Source: an uncultured Lachnospiraceae bacterium (GTDB lineage: Bacteria; Bacillota; Clostridia; Lachnospirales; Lachnospiraceae). From it: a stretch of 64,000 nt of DNA. Position numbers and translations under genes: made by a program. The stretch lies in the NCBI GenBank assembly GCA_947626415.1, contig CANQSA010000008.1:1-64000 (forward strand), in the 5' to 3' direction. The notes beneath the pieces were generated by a model. The model was not told where the DNA came from. It searched no databases and worked only from the letters and a program-made list of their open reading frames with translations. Position 1 is the first letter of the stretch. Each line of letters starts with the position of its first letter. Below are positions 18,532-26,697 of the stretch, piece by piece.

Positions 18532-20262
18532 TTACAAATAAAAAATATGCCGTCCTTTTCTTTGCTTTCTCAGCAAGCCCTTTTTTATCATCCTGTTCAA
18601 TGCGACAGATGCTCCCTGCAATGTTGTAATGCCAGTAATTTCAACCACCTGCTGTGCAGTGATCATTCCATTTGCTCTTACAAAATTATAAATCTTCTGA
18701 TCTGTTTCATTCAAAATTATCTCTGTTTCCAGCATATCCTGTATCGTCATTTGTTCCGGCTGTATTATATATTCATCATTAAGATAATAAGTTGTCCATC
18801 GTCCTTTCTTTTCAGGAATCAGCATCCCGTTTTCAACCAGTTGATATAAATATTTACTCACATCAGCAGGCTGTTCTTCCAGTATCGTTTGTATACGGGC
18901 ATTTGATACTTTCCCCTCAAGATATGCGGTCGCAAGTATAATTTGTTTCTTTGAAGACAAATGTTGATAATTAATCCCAAATTTTTTTAATAAAAATTCT
19001 GTACATTCTTCCGGCATTAATGATATTGTCCACAATTTCAATTCTACATGCTGCAGTTCCTGGTCATAATATAAATCAGGCTGCCTCCATTTTTCCATCC
19101 CCCATGCTTTCAGAATAGCAGGAAAACCGGATCCAATATTATCACCTAGACCGATCATCCGAAACATATTCTGAATTTTAGGATTTCTGGCAACAGAGTG
19201 CCCTCCCTCATATATCGCATGTACGGGCAATTTCAAATTTCCTGGATTTGAAAAGAAAAATCCATTTTCTTGTTTTATAACTTTTAAAATCCCAACACTA
19301 TAATAATCGGCATGAATAACCATATTAACGATAGCTTCTCGCACAGCCTTATGGACTGCTGTATCATCCTGCCGAGTCATTCCTTCCAGCCGGAAAGGCC
19401 TCTTTATATCACTGACTAATTTTGGCAACACCTTTTTTACAAAATTATACAGATTATTCTCCCAACTTCCATCATATGTTAACCGATCGCTCCATCTGCT
19501 TTCTCCCGCTAAATTCGTCTGATCAATATAATCCATACGAATATTGTCAAACCGCTCCCTGATCGCCAAACCTTTTCCAAACATCAGCAAGCCGGCTACC
19601 GTAAGACCTTCCCTTTTTGTTATTCGGTCAACTGTATAACCTCCAAGATTTCTTAAAAAATCCTTATCATCTGCGCCATTCCATATATGCTCTGGATTAT
19701 GTAATTCATATTCCATTCTATATGCTTTTAAAGTATTTACATCAATATCATCCATTGTAAATCCTTCCAAAAGAGATCCATCAATTCCAAAATCAGATGC
19801 ATCCCTCATCATCGCTTTTACTTCTCCCTCTGTGCAATGATAATCTCCCTCATAATTTCTTTTATAACTTCCTTTTAATGGATTTTCATTCAAATACACA
19901 GGACGATACCGATAATCTGCCTGTGGAACTTCTATCCATATAACATTACACCCATTTATTCGGCAAACTCCAACATTATCATCCAACAAAAGATTTGCAC
20001 TTACTTTTTTGCTATTGATCGTATCCCAAAAACTTTTTATCATTTTTTGGGGATTACTTAAATTACAAAAAGTATATCTTTTCTCTAACTCCGTTTCTTT
20101 TAAGTGTTCCTCTACGCCAAGCAAAATCACACCCCCGCTTGTATTAGCAAATGAAGAATATGTTTCCCAAAGTGAATTTGGAATACCTCCTTCTGCTTTC
20201 TTACATTCAAGAGTAATCCGTTCCCCATATTTTAATAAATCCAGAATCTGCTTATCTGTCAC
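18532..20262 (-). CDS. AlbA_2/Schlafen-type ATP-binding regulator
   Basis: 576 residues. The N-terminal part has the AlbA_2 domain (ITLECKKAEGG ... SFANTSGGVILLGVEE), and the middle has the HATPase_c_4 domain (DDTAVHKAVREAIVNMVIHADY ... FFSNPGN, then GSGFPAI). The C-terminus holds winged-helix-like segments (LSSKKQIILATAYLEGK, and the terminal NRMIKKGLLRKQRKGR). Many bacteria carry such proteins as putative transcriptional regulators or defence-associated proteins; function here is not known. It is more AT-rich than its neighbours and lies just downstream of spmA, where spmB would be expected, so it looks like an insertion. Confidence 0.85.
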   Translation of the reverse strand: MTDKQILDLLKYGERITLECKKAEGGIPNSLWETYSSFANTSGGVILLGVEEHLKETELEKRYTFCNLSNPQKMIKSFWDTINSKKVSANLLLDDNVGVCRINGCNVIWIEVPQADYRYRPVYLNENPLKGSYKRNYEGDYHCTEGEVKAMMRDASDFGIDGSLLEGFTMDDIDVNTLKAYRMEYELHNPEHIWNGADDKDFLRNLGGYTVDRITKREGLTVAGLLMFGKGLAIRERFDNIRMDYIDQTNLAGESRWSDRLTYDGSWENNLYNFVKKVLPKLVSDIKRPFRLEGMTRQDDTAVHKAVREAIVNMVIHADYYSVGILKVIKQENGFFFSNPGNLKLPVHAIYEGGHSVARNPKIQNMFRMIGLGDNIGSGFPAILKAWGMEKWRQPDLYYDQELQHVELKLWTISLMPEECTEFLLKKFGINYQHLSSKKQIILATAYLEGKVSNARIQTILEEQPADVSKYLYQLVENGMLIPEKKGRWTTYYLNDEYIIQPEQMTIQDMLETEIILNETDQKIYNFVRANGMITAQQVVEITGITTLQGASVALNRMIKKGLLRKQRKGRHIFYL

Positions 20263-20292
20263 TGTATATCCTCCAATTTATTTCATCAATAC

Positions 20293-20928
20293 TCATAGAA
20301 TTTTTTCTTGCCGCTTCACGGAAATTCTTCCAATCACCTTACAGACCGCCACGCCTGCCAGCGTGCTCACCGCCGTGGCGATCATAGCCGGAAATACCAC
20401 TGCCGCCGGATTGACGCTGCCGTACTGACTGCGGTAAGCGATCACATTGACCGGGATCAGCTGCAGGGACGAAATGTTTAAGATCAGAAAGGTACACATC
20501 TCGTCGCTTGCCGTGCCCCGTTTTCGGCCTGTGCCGGGAAGCCGCCCGTTCCGGCGCTCCTCCTCCAGATTTCCCAGTTCCTCCATCGCGCGCAGTCCCG
20601 CCGGCGTTGCCGCCCAGCCCAGTCCCAGAATATTCGCGATCATATTCATGGTAATATGGGCCGCCGCCGGATGTTCCAAAGGCAGATTGGGAAACATCCA
20701 CCGTACAAACGGACGCATTTTCCGGGTCAGACTCTCGATCAGTCCGGCTCTTGAAGCGATCTCCATACAGCCGCACCAGAATCCCATCACGCCCAGCATC
20801 GTAATACACAGCGTAACCGCTTCTTTCGCGGAGTCCAGGCAGGCGTTCCCCACGGCCTCCACGTTACCGGTCAAAAAGCCGTAGACTACGCCGCCTACGA
20901 CCATAACCGCCCAGATCCAATTCAACAT
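20293..20928 (-). CDS. spmA: spore maturation protein A
   Basis: 211 residues with several membrane segments, of the nucleoside-recognition/SpmA family. The N-terminus MLNWIWAVMVVGGVVYGFLTG, then LGVMGFWCGCMEIASRAGL, the HPAAAHITMNMIANILGLG segment and the LQLIPVNVIAYRSQYGS end are all typical. SpmA works with SpmB in dehydration of the spore core. SpmB would be expected right after it, but an AlbA-type gene stands there instead, 30 bases downstream. Confidence 0.92.
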   Translation of the reverse strand: MLNWIWAVMVVGGVVYGFLTGNVEAVGNACLDSAKEAVTLCITMLGVMGFWCGCMEIASRAGLIESLTRKMRPFVRWMFPNLPLEHPAAAHITMNMIANILGLGWAATPAGLRAMEELGNLEEERRNGRLPGTGRKRGTASDEMCTFLILNISSLQLIPVNVIAYRSQYGSVNPAAVVFPAMIATAVSTLAGVAVCKVIGRISVKRQEKIL

Positions 20929-21021
20929 TTTTCTTCTCTCCGTTTTCTATCGCTTATTCCATCTTATAGAAAACGAAGCGGGATTATACCCGTTATCCTT
21001 ATACCTGTTATCGTATCTCTG

Positions 21022-21474
21022 TTATTTTTGAAAAAGTCCTTTGAGCTTATGGATTGTCTTTCCGATCCGGGAACGAACCGGACGCAGCCGCAGCCAGACC
21101 GTGCTGTACAGCCGGTAAGCGGGATTCCTGACCGGACAATACTTCCCCTTGCGGATAAAGCCGGTCAGAATGCCTTTCATCTGCTCCGCTTTCAGCGGCC
21201 CCTCGATCTCTTTCTGATTATCTCCCACCAGATAAAAACCGCTGGCGTCCCGTTTCCAGATCCGATGCAGCACCAGGATGCTCTGCTCCCGCCGATACAG
21301 GACCACATCTCCCCGTTTCAGCTTCGCGGGATCCGTGACCGGCTGCACGATCGCCGCGTCCCGTCCCGGCAGAAACAGCGGATACATACTGTAGCCCTGC
21401 GGCTGAAACTGCACCGTCTTTCCTTCCCGCAGCATCTTCTCAATATCAGCTTTCGCTGTTTGTTTTGCTTCCAT
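21022..21474 (-). CDS. S24/S26-family signal peptidase-like protein
   Basis: 150 residues from the ATG at 21474, with GGGGGA six bases upstream; a GTG at 21495 is an alternative start. The active-site serine sits in PQGYSMYPLFLPG (about residue 32) and the general-base position in LVLHRIWKRD carries a His, as in the SipW/ER type of signal peptidase rather than the Lys type. RGDVVLYRRE and YLVGDN match the other conserved boxes. No N-terminal transmembrane helix is visible, so it may be a soluble or peripheral protease. It is transcribed divergently from the PqqD-HprK fusion, and it is the best local candidate for processing the leader-bearing small proteins. Confidence 0.85.
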   Translation of the reverse strand: MEAKQTAKADIEKMLREGKTVQFQPQGYSMYPLFLPGRDAAIVQPVTDPAKLKRGDVVLYRREQSILVLHRIWKRDASGFYLVGDNQKEIEGPLKAEQMKGILTGFIRKGKYCPVRNPAYRLYSTVWLRLRPVRSRIGKTIHKLKGLFQK

Positions 21475-21513
21475 GGCAAATCCCCCGATTTTCACAATTT
21501 CAGTCTATATTTT

Positions 21514-21546
21514 ATTGTAGCATTTTCTTTTCGGAAATGCTATAAT
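21514..21546. promoter_or_regulatory. overlapping divergent promoters with a palindrome
   Basis: An inverted repeat TAGCATTT (21518-21525) ... AAATGCTA (21535-21542) spans this gap. On the plus strand TAGCAT (21518-21523) stands 17 bases before TATAAT (21541-21546). On the minus strand the mirror TAGCAT (21537-21542) stands 17 bases before TACAAT (21514-21519). Each -35 therefore lies inside the palindrome and the two promoters overlap; one repressor could control both the peptidase and the kinase/exporter genes. Confidence 0.6.
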
Positions 21547-21576
21547 GATTTTATAGAAATTCAGGAGGAGGAAGCT

Positions 21577-21603
21577 GTGAATCTTCACGCCGGGGGGTTC
21601 TGA
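21577..21603 (+). CDS. eight-codon leader reading frame upstream of the kinase gene
   Basis: GTG AAT CTT CAC GCC GGG GGG TTC TGA encodes MNLHAGGF. It is preceded at ideal distance by AGGAGGAGG, while the kinase gene 19 bases after its stop has no good site of its own. It would be the first open frame on the transcript from the TATAAT at 21541, so it may couple or attenuate translation of the kinase. Confidence 0.5.
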   Translation: MNLHAGGF

Positions 21604-21621
21604 TCATTCACACAGAGTTTT

Positions 21622-22794
21622 ATGAAACAACACGAAGGATTTTTACTGCGGGAGATTGCCGGTGTCCCCTATCTGCTCCCATATGGGCAGCAGATCGCGG
21701 ATCACTTCCGCGGGATTCAGATCAATGAAACCGGCGTTTATCTCTGGGATCTGCTGGCGCAGGAGCGGAGCCGGGAGGAACTGCTTACCCTGTGCGCCGA
21801 ACATTATCAGGCGTCGCCGGAGGAGCTTCCGGAATTGCGGCAGGATATTGAATCTTTTTTATCCCATCTGATCGCTTTCCGAATGATTGAGCCGGATGAA
21901 TCCGACGATTCCGGAGAAGTCATCTATTATCTGCAGATCGGCGGGATCCGGATTCACCTGATTGGTCCCAAAAAAGCCTATTCCAAAGAATTTGAACCGT
22001 TTTCGGTTCCGGCTTTTTCCGAAGCCGATCTGACCATAGTCTTACATATCGGAACTGCCGGTTTTCATGAAAATGGGCAGTTATTGATCCGCAATCAGGA
22101 ACTTTCTGTCTGTGAGCGGGACGACAAATATCTCTTATTTTTCCCGCAGGCGGAACAGATTCTGGAAGCGCACCTGGATAAATCCGGCGCGTTTGCCCAT
22201 TTTTACTGCATGCCGCCGTTTGCTTCCGAATCATTTATCTATGACTTCTTTCACGCCATTCGGCTGTGTTTTCTTTATCTGGCGCAGCAGCGCGGCATGG
22301 TTGCCCTACATTCCGCATCTATTTTATACCGTGGAAAAGCGTGGCTGTTTTCCGGGCGTTCCGGCATGGGGAAGTCTACCCATGTAAATCTCTGGAAGGA
22401 GTCGGTCGGAACCCCTGTTATTAACGGGGATCTGAACCTGATCGCAGTCAGTGAAACCGCTCCCGTAGTCTGCGGGATTCCTTGGTGCGGAACCTCCGGC
22501 ATTTCTGACCCCGGAACTTATCCCCTGGGCGGGATTATTCTGCTGCATCAGGCGTTTACGAATCTCTGTACGGAACTGCAGGGAGACCGAAAGGAACTGC
22601 TGGTTTCCCAGCGGCTGATCTCTCCATCCTGGACTCCCGCCCTGTTTGACGCCAATCTGCGCCTGATCCGACAGCTGGCAGGCCAGATCCCGGTGTACTA
22701 TCTGAAGTGTACCAAAGGACCTTCTGCAGTAGATGCAATTAAAACTATGATCGATAAAGGACTGGCACTGACGGAGGAAAAAAATCATGCCTGA
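21622..22794 (+). CDS. PqqD-domain / HprK-like kinase fusion
   Basis: 390 residues. Residues 1-95 are a PqqD-like winged-helix domain (FLLREIAGVPYLLPYG, INETGVYLWDLLAQ, LRQDIESFLSHLI), the fold that binds leader peptides in RiPP pathways. Residues 105-385 are a P-loop domain of the HPr kinase type with Walker A SGRSGMGKST (about 244-253), NGDLNLIAV and the CGIPWCGTSGI loop. HprK-like kinases are known to phosphorylate lasso peptides (paeninodin type). Similar PqqD/HprK-related/nucleotidyltransferase sets are also known beside exopolysaccharide genes. No lasso cyclase or protease homologue is in the window. It overlaps the exporter start by 8 bases. I infer a substrate-binding kinase acting on the small leader-bearing proteins at 24732 and 26698. 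Confidence 0.85.
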   Translation: MKQHEGFLLREIAGVPYLLPYGQQIADHFRGIQINETGVYLWDLLAQERSREELLTLCAEHYQASPEELPELRQDIESFLSHLIAFRMIEPDESDDSGEVIYYLQIGGIRIHLIGPKKAYSKEFEPFSVPAFSEADLTIVLHIGTAGFHENGQLLIRNQELSVCERDDKYLLFFPQAEQILEAHLDKSGAFAHFYCMPPFASESFIYDFFHAIRLCFLYLAQQRGMVALHSASILYRGKAWLFSGRSGMGKSTHVNLWKESVGTPVINGDLNLIAVSETAPVVCGIPWCGTSGISDPGTYPLGGIILLHQAFTNLCTELQGDRKELLVSQRLISPSWTPALFDANLRLIRQLAGQIPVYYLKCTKGPSAVDAIKTMIDKGLALTEEKNHA

Positions 22795-24613
22795 TCTGAA
22801 ATATATCAAAAAACGAATCCAGGAAGGTATGTTAAAAGACATGTGGCGGGAGACGAAATGGATCTACCAGTACGCCAAACACTACTGGCCGGCCATGATC
22901 TTTTATACTGTACTGGGTCTCGTTACAACTGTCATCAGTTTTGGTTCAAGCTTTATATCGAAAGATCTGGTCGATATCATTACGGGACACCAAACTGGGG
23001 AACTGTTAAAAACTTTTGCTTTAATGGTGGGATTTACGATTGGCAATCTCTTATTGAATCAGATAACCGGATATGCCTCTAACTGGATCAGCATGAAGGT
23101 AGACGCCACGATCAAGGCCGATATTTTTTCCAAAATGCTGATCACGGACTGGGAATCCATCACCGCCTACCACACCGGTGATCTGCTGACGCGCTGGAGT
23201 TCCGACGCTTCTAACATTTCCAGTGGAATTTTAAACTGGGTGCCGAATCTGATCATCAATTTATTTCGATTTATCGGCGCTTTTGCAATTGTAATCTATA
23301 ATGATGCTTCTTTTGCCATTTTTGCTTTTATCGGCGTTCCGGTCACTTTGTTAATGTCCAAATTTCTTATGCGCCGGATGATCAACAACAACAAGCGAAG
23401 TGCCGCTATGAGCGCGCGAATGTCCGGTTTTAACCAGGAGGCGTTTTCCAACATTCAGACGATCAAGGCATTTAATTTGATTGATTACTATTCAGATCGT
23501 TTACGCGGACTCCAATCTGATTATATTTCCATGCGTTTGGAATTTCAGCGCATGTCTATTTTATCTTCCATTATTATGTCTCTGGTTGCTTTGCTGGTTT
23601 CTTTCAGTTCTCAGGGCTGGGGCATTTATCGGGTATGGAGCGGCGCAATTACATATGGTACCATGACTTTATTCTTATCCTTATCGGGTACATTAACTGC
23701 TACCTTAAATTCCCTGATTTCCATGGTTCCCAGCGCAATTTCTTTAACAACTTCCGCCGGACGTCTGATGGATATTCTGGATATGCCGCAAGAAGACTAC
23801 AGCCATGAAGCAGAGGTCGCCGCTTTTTCTGAAAACTATCTGCACAGCGGGATTCATCTGCAAATGAATGATATTACTTATGCATACAAAAACAGTTCTT
23901 TTAATGTATTTGAGCACGCCTCTATGGAAGCGCATCCCCATGAGATCGTAGCGCTGGTCGGTCCGTCCGGAGAAGGCAAGACCACTATGCTCCGGCTGCT
24001 GTTATGCCTGCTGCGTCCGCAGTCCGGCAGCTTTACCTTATACGGAGAATCTGAATCCCCCAACCCGATCATTCAAAAAACCGGCATGCAGGACCTTCCT
24101 GCTCCGGCCGGGAAACGTGAGACCATTCCGCTGACGCCTGCCACCAGAAAACTCTTTTCTTATGTTCCGCAGGGCAATACCATGTTTTCCGGCACGATTG
24201 CGGAAAATATGCGCAGCGTCAAACCGGACGCTACCGACGAGGATATCGTCAGCGTCCTGCAGATGGCCTGTGCCTGGGATTTTGTGGAACGGCTCCCGGA
24301 CGGCATTAACAGTGAGATCAAGGAACGGGGCGGCGGCTTCTCCGAAGGGCAGGCACAGCGGCTTTCGATTGCCAGAGCGCTGCTCCGGAAATCCCCGATC
24401 CTGTTATTGGATGAAGCCACTTCCGCGCTGGATGTGGCGACAGAACGAAAGGTATTGAAAAATATCATGCATGACGGTTACCCGCGTACCTGTATCGTTA
24501 CTACTCACCGACCGACCGTACTGAATCTCTGCAGTCATGTCTACGCCATCCGTCAGAAACAGTGTACGCTGCTGACAAAAGAAGAGATCAAACAGATGCT
24601 TGATGATTTTTAA
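22787..24613 (+). CDS. ABC exporter, fused membrane and ATPase domains
   Basis: 608 residues with six membrane helices in the first 330 residues and an ATPase domain in the rest. Walker A GPSGEGKTTMLRLL, Q-loop FSYVPQGNTMF, signature FSEGQAQRLSIARAL (a variant of LSGGQ), Walker B ILLLDEATSALD and the switch His in VTTHRP are present. There is no C39 peptidase domain, so precursor cleavage must be done by another enzyme, such as the S26 peptidase nearby. It starts inside the kinase gene (ATGCCTGA overlap), so the two are translationally coupled. Probable role: export of the modified small protein. Confidence 0.93.
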   Translation: MPDLKYIKKRIQEGMLKDMWRETKWIYQYAKHYWPAMIFYTVLGLVTTVISFGSSFISKDLVDIITGHQTGELLKTFALMVGFTIGNLLLNQITGYASNWISMKVDATIKADIFSKMLITDWESITAYHTGDLLTRWSSDASNISSGILNWVPNLIINLFRFIGAFAIVIYNDASFAIFAFIGVPVTLLMSKFLMRRMINNNKRSAAMSARMSGFNQEAFSNIQTIKAFNLIDYYSDRLRGLQSDYISMRLEFQRMSILSSIIMSLVALLVSFSSQGWGIYRVWSGAITYGTMTLFLSLSGTLTATLNSLISMVPSAISLTTSAGRLMDILDMPQEDYSHEAEVAAFSENYLHSGIHLQMNDITYAYKNSSFNVFEHASMEAHPHEIVALVGPSGEGKTTMLRLLLCLLRPQSGSFTLYGESESPNPIIQKTGMQDLPAPAGKRETIPLTPATRKLFSYVPQGNTMFSGTIAENMRSVKPDATDEDIVSVLQMACAWDFVERLPDGINSEIKERGGGFSEGQAQRLSIARALLRKSPILLLDEATSALDVATERKVLKNIMHDGYPRTCIVTTHRPTVLNLCSHVYAIRQKQCTLLTKEEIKQMLDDF

Positions 24614-24649
24614 AAACAGATGGGTTCTTTCATCAGACCGTATCATTAT

Positions 24650-24690
24650 AAAAGGTCTCCTGTGATCGATTCGATCACAGGAGACCTTTT
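24650..24690. terminator. bidirectional terminator with 20-base perfect arms
   Basis: Arms at 24650-24669 and 24671-24690 (AAAAGGTCTCCTGTGATCGA and its complement) are exact over 20 bases. It lies between the exporter and the convergent small gene, and serves both strands. Confidence 0.92.
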
Positions 24691-24731
24691 GGTCTGTCTC
24701 TGCACAACATTAACAAGTCCATATAATTCTG

Positions 24732-25097
24732 TTACATATTAAAGTCTGTTACCGGATCATCCGGTTTGTAGCCCTTTGCTTCCCAAGAAGGCTTCCGCTT
24801 TCCGTTGTCTACATCATAGCTGGCCGCATTGCCGGACTCCACATAATGCGTCTGTAATCCGCAGGCAGACTCTGTATATGCCGGACACCCCAGACATCCA
24901 AACTGTTTCTTGTATCCGCGAGTGCCTTCTGTCCAGTACGAATAATCCGGCGCCTGCCATACACCATTCATGTAAACACTGTCGCACTTGATCCCGCCAT
25001 TCCCGTTAGCTTCAGCTGCCGGTGCGCCGCTGGCAGCATACACGCCTTCTGCCAGTTCATCCATGGTCAATACCACCGGTTTTGTATACTTCTCCAT
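24732..25097 (-). CDS. leader-bearing small protein, putative modified-peptide precursor 1
   Basis: 121 residues from ATG 25097, with GAGGTGAGAGGA upstream. The start MEKYTKPVVLTMDELAEGVY is nearly the same as in the protein at 26698-27114, and both end the block with ELAEGVYAASG. The rest differs: Ala/Gly-rich APAAEANGNGG, then CDSVYMNGVW, CLGCPAYTESACG and a Lys/Asp-rich tail (KGYKPDDPVTDFNM). Four cysteines lie in the second half. No signal peptide is seen, so the conserved block may be the recognition leader for the PqqD-type proteins and the exporter. The gene faces the exporter across a shared terminator. No family name is known to me. Confidence 0.8.
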   Translation of the reverse strand: MEKYTKPVVLTMDELAEGVYAASGAPAAEANGNGGIKCDSVYMNGVWQAPDYSYWTEGTRGYKKQFGCLGCPAYTESACGLQTHYVESGNAASYDVDNGKRKPSWEAKGYKPDDPVTDFNM

Positions 25098-25152
25098 TCC
25101 TCTCACCTCGTTTCCGTTTATGATTTATGTATTTGTATTTGTGTTATCTTTT

Positions 25153-25181
25153 ATCATACCTTTAATTGTCTGTTTTGTAAA
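25153..25181 (-). promoter_or_regulatory. promoter of small-protein gene 1
   Basis: Minus-strand TTTACA (25176-25181), 17-base spacer, TATGAT (25153-25158), about 55 bases before the start codon. The small gene is therefore transcribed on its own. Confidence 0.65.
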
Positions 25182-25305
25182 TGCACGTGTCTGCCAAAAT
25201 ATTCGTCCTTTTTTTGTGAAAAATGCAAAAAGCGGGTTTATATTTAGCTTTCGATGCGGCTGATCAGATACTTGCAGAGCATGACTCAGGCATCCTAACA
25301 CAGGC

Positions 25306-26358
25306 TTATAAAATCCCATACTCATGATATAAGCGGTTCCGCATCGCTTCATCCGCCGCAATGGAGACCATATCCGAAATCCTCCCGTCTTTCTGCAGGC
25401 ACAAGATCAGCTGAGCCAGACGATTTTCTCCCTGACTGATTCCCTGGCTAATTCCCTGACTGATTCCCTGACTGATTCCTTGACTGATTCCCTGACTGAA
25501 CCCTTGACTGCGTCCCTGGTTAAATCCCTGACTAACTCCTTCCGCCTTCGCCTCTTCCATCATCATATCCAATGCCAGACACATATCTACTTCCTCCTCT
25601 TCTTTCTTTGCTTCCTCCGGAAACCGGCTGTTCGTATGACTCTCGATCACACGGATCGCCTCCCGGCTCACCGCATGCGCATGCCGGTCCCTCCGCACCG
25701 CCTCTTCCAGCTTCTCCCGGTCCTTCCCGTACCGGAACCACTTAAACACCATCCCCAGGTCCGTTTGGAACAGATCCAGTTCTTCCTCCTTCATCCGGTG
25801 CGGGTCAATCAAGTGGATCTTATAATCCTGGATCCACGGCTCTAACCGCCTGTCCCGGATCTCTAACATCTCCCGCAGGCTCACCGGGCCGTCCCACGCC
25901 TCCTGCGACAGGTTTAGAACTGCCGTGATCACCGGCAGGATCCGTTCTCCCCGATGGATCCCAGACAGGAATTCTTCTGGGCCATCTCCGTAGTCGCGTT
26001 CCTGCCTGTGCAGCCTACTGAGGTCCTCCACCTGTTTGGTATAGGACAGGCTGTCATACAGCATATTCCGAACCGGCATGGCGTAATGCGTCTTCGCCTG
26101 GGCGTCGATCCCAAGCAGGAGATAAGCTGCCTTTCCGTCTTCCCCGGAGGAAAGTACCTTGATCTGGTCCCGGATCCGTTTCAGGGCAAACCCCTTTCCC
26201 GTCTTCCCGTAAGGGATCGCAGCCTCCACCGGATCCAGCGGGGAAAGCTGCTCCGGAAGGATCTCCTGTTTGCCCTGATAGAGCAGCATGTTAAAGAGGT
26301 CGGCAAACACCGTGTTATTCCCGATATACTGTTTTGCGTAAATATCTTTTTTGCCCAT
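25306..26358 (-). CDS. Rpn-family PD-(D/E)XK nuclease / putative transposase, full length
   Basis: 350 residues. Same family and order as the protein at 88-960: MGKKDIYAKQYIGNN, FADLFNMLLYQGKQE, LLLGIDAQAKTHYAMPVRN. In the core the usual E-x-Q is D-A-Q here, which may weaken catalysis. A run of QGIS/QGFS four-residue units (coding bases about 25425-25535) precedes a C-terminal domain of about 45 residues (AQLILCLQKDGRISDMVSIA). The gene lies between the two small leader-bearing genes and splits the peptide locus, so it could have arrived by transposition. Confidence 0.85.
   Translation of the reverse strand: MGKKDIYAKQYIGNNTVFADLFNMLLYQGKQEILPEQLSPLDPVEAAIPYGKTGKGFALKRIRDQIKVLSSGEDGKAAYLLLGIDAQAKTHYAMPVRNMLYDSLSYTKQVEDLSRLHRQERDYGDGPEEFLSGIHRGERILPVITAVLNLSQEAWDGPVSLREMLEIRDRRLEPWIQDYKIHLIDPHRMKEEELDLFQTDLGMVFKWFRYGKDREKLEEAVRRDRHAHAVSREAIRVIESHTNSRFPEEAKKEEEEVDMCLALDMMMEEAKAEGVSQGFNQGRSQGFSQGISQGISQGISQGISQGISQGENRLAQLILCLQKDGRISDMVSIAADEAMRNRLYHEYGIL
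25425..25535 (-). repeat. 12-base tandem repeats inside the second Rpn gene
   Basis: At least six units of the type CTGACTGATTCC (plus-strand reading) encode repeated Q-G-I-S. Near-identical copies imply length change by slippage. The first Rpn gene has a different repeat (G-R-Q-E) at the same place and ends inside it. Confidence 0.85.
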
Positions 26359-26652
26359 CCAGTTACCTCCATTATATCTGATTATTTTTATAATGCAATA
26401 TATTCTTTCTTTTTATTGATTTATTTTTAATTTCACTTATTGCTGTTTTTTGCTATTAATTATTTATTATAATATCTTATATATCTCTTTTTGTCAATAC
26501 AAAATTTAATATATTTTTAAAAATCAATATGATATTTTTTGGGGATACCTTTTTTACTTAATCATCCCATCCTATATTTGAAAAACAAGGAAACAAAAAA
26601 CACAAAAAAAGAATGGTATTTCAAATGAATACCACTCTAATAATGAATAAAA
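26359..26652. other. AT-rich region between the Rpn gene and small-protein gene 2
   Basis: No gene is seen in this stretch. It contains the Rpn promoter with a leader of about 100 bases and a second stem-loop, TGGTATT (26614-26620)/AATACCA (26628-26634), behind the terminator of the small-protein gene. The rest is low-complexity AT-rich DNA. Confidence 0.6.
26469..26497 (-). promoter_or_regulatory. promoter of the second Rpn gene
   Basis: Minus-strand TTGACA (26492-26497), 17-base spacer, TATTAT (26469-26474). It has the same TTGACAAAAAGAG start as the promoter at 1114-1142, so it moved together with the gene family. Confidence 0.7.
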
Positions 26653-26682
26653 AGAAAAAAGGTGAGATCTTCCGACCTCACC
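26653..26682 (-). terminator. intrinsic terminator after small-protein gene 2
   Basis: Minus strand: GGTGAGGTC, loop GGAA, GATCTCACC (26661-26682), followed by a T run (A at 26653-26660). A nine-base stem with a GNRA-type tetraloop makes it strong. No other strong terminator was seen from here up to the pel-type operon. Confidence 0.9.
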
Positions 26683-26697
26683 CTTGTACAACTACGA

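Noticed and set aside
25425..25535. Possible CRISPR-like short repeats
   Set aside because: The 12-base units are contiguous, have no spacers and encode a four-residue protein repeat in frame.
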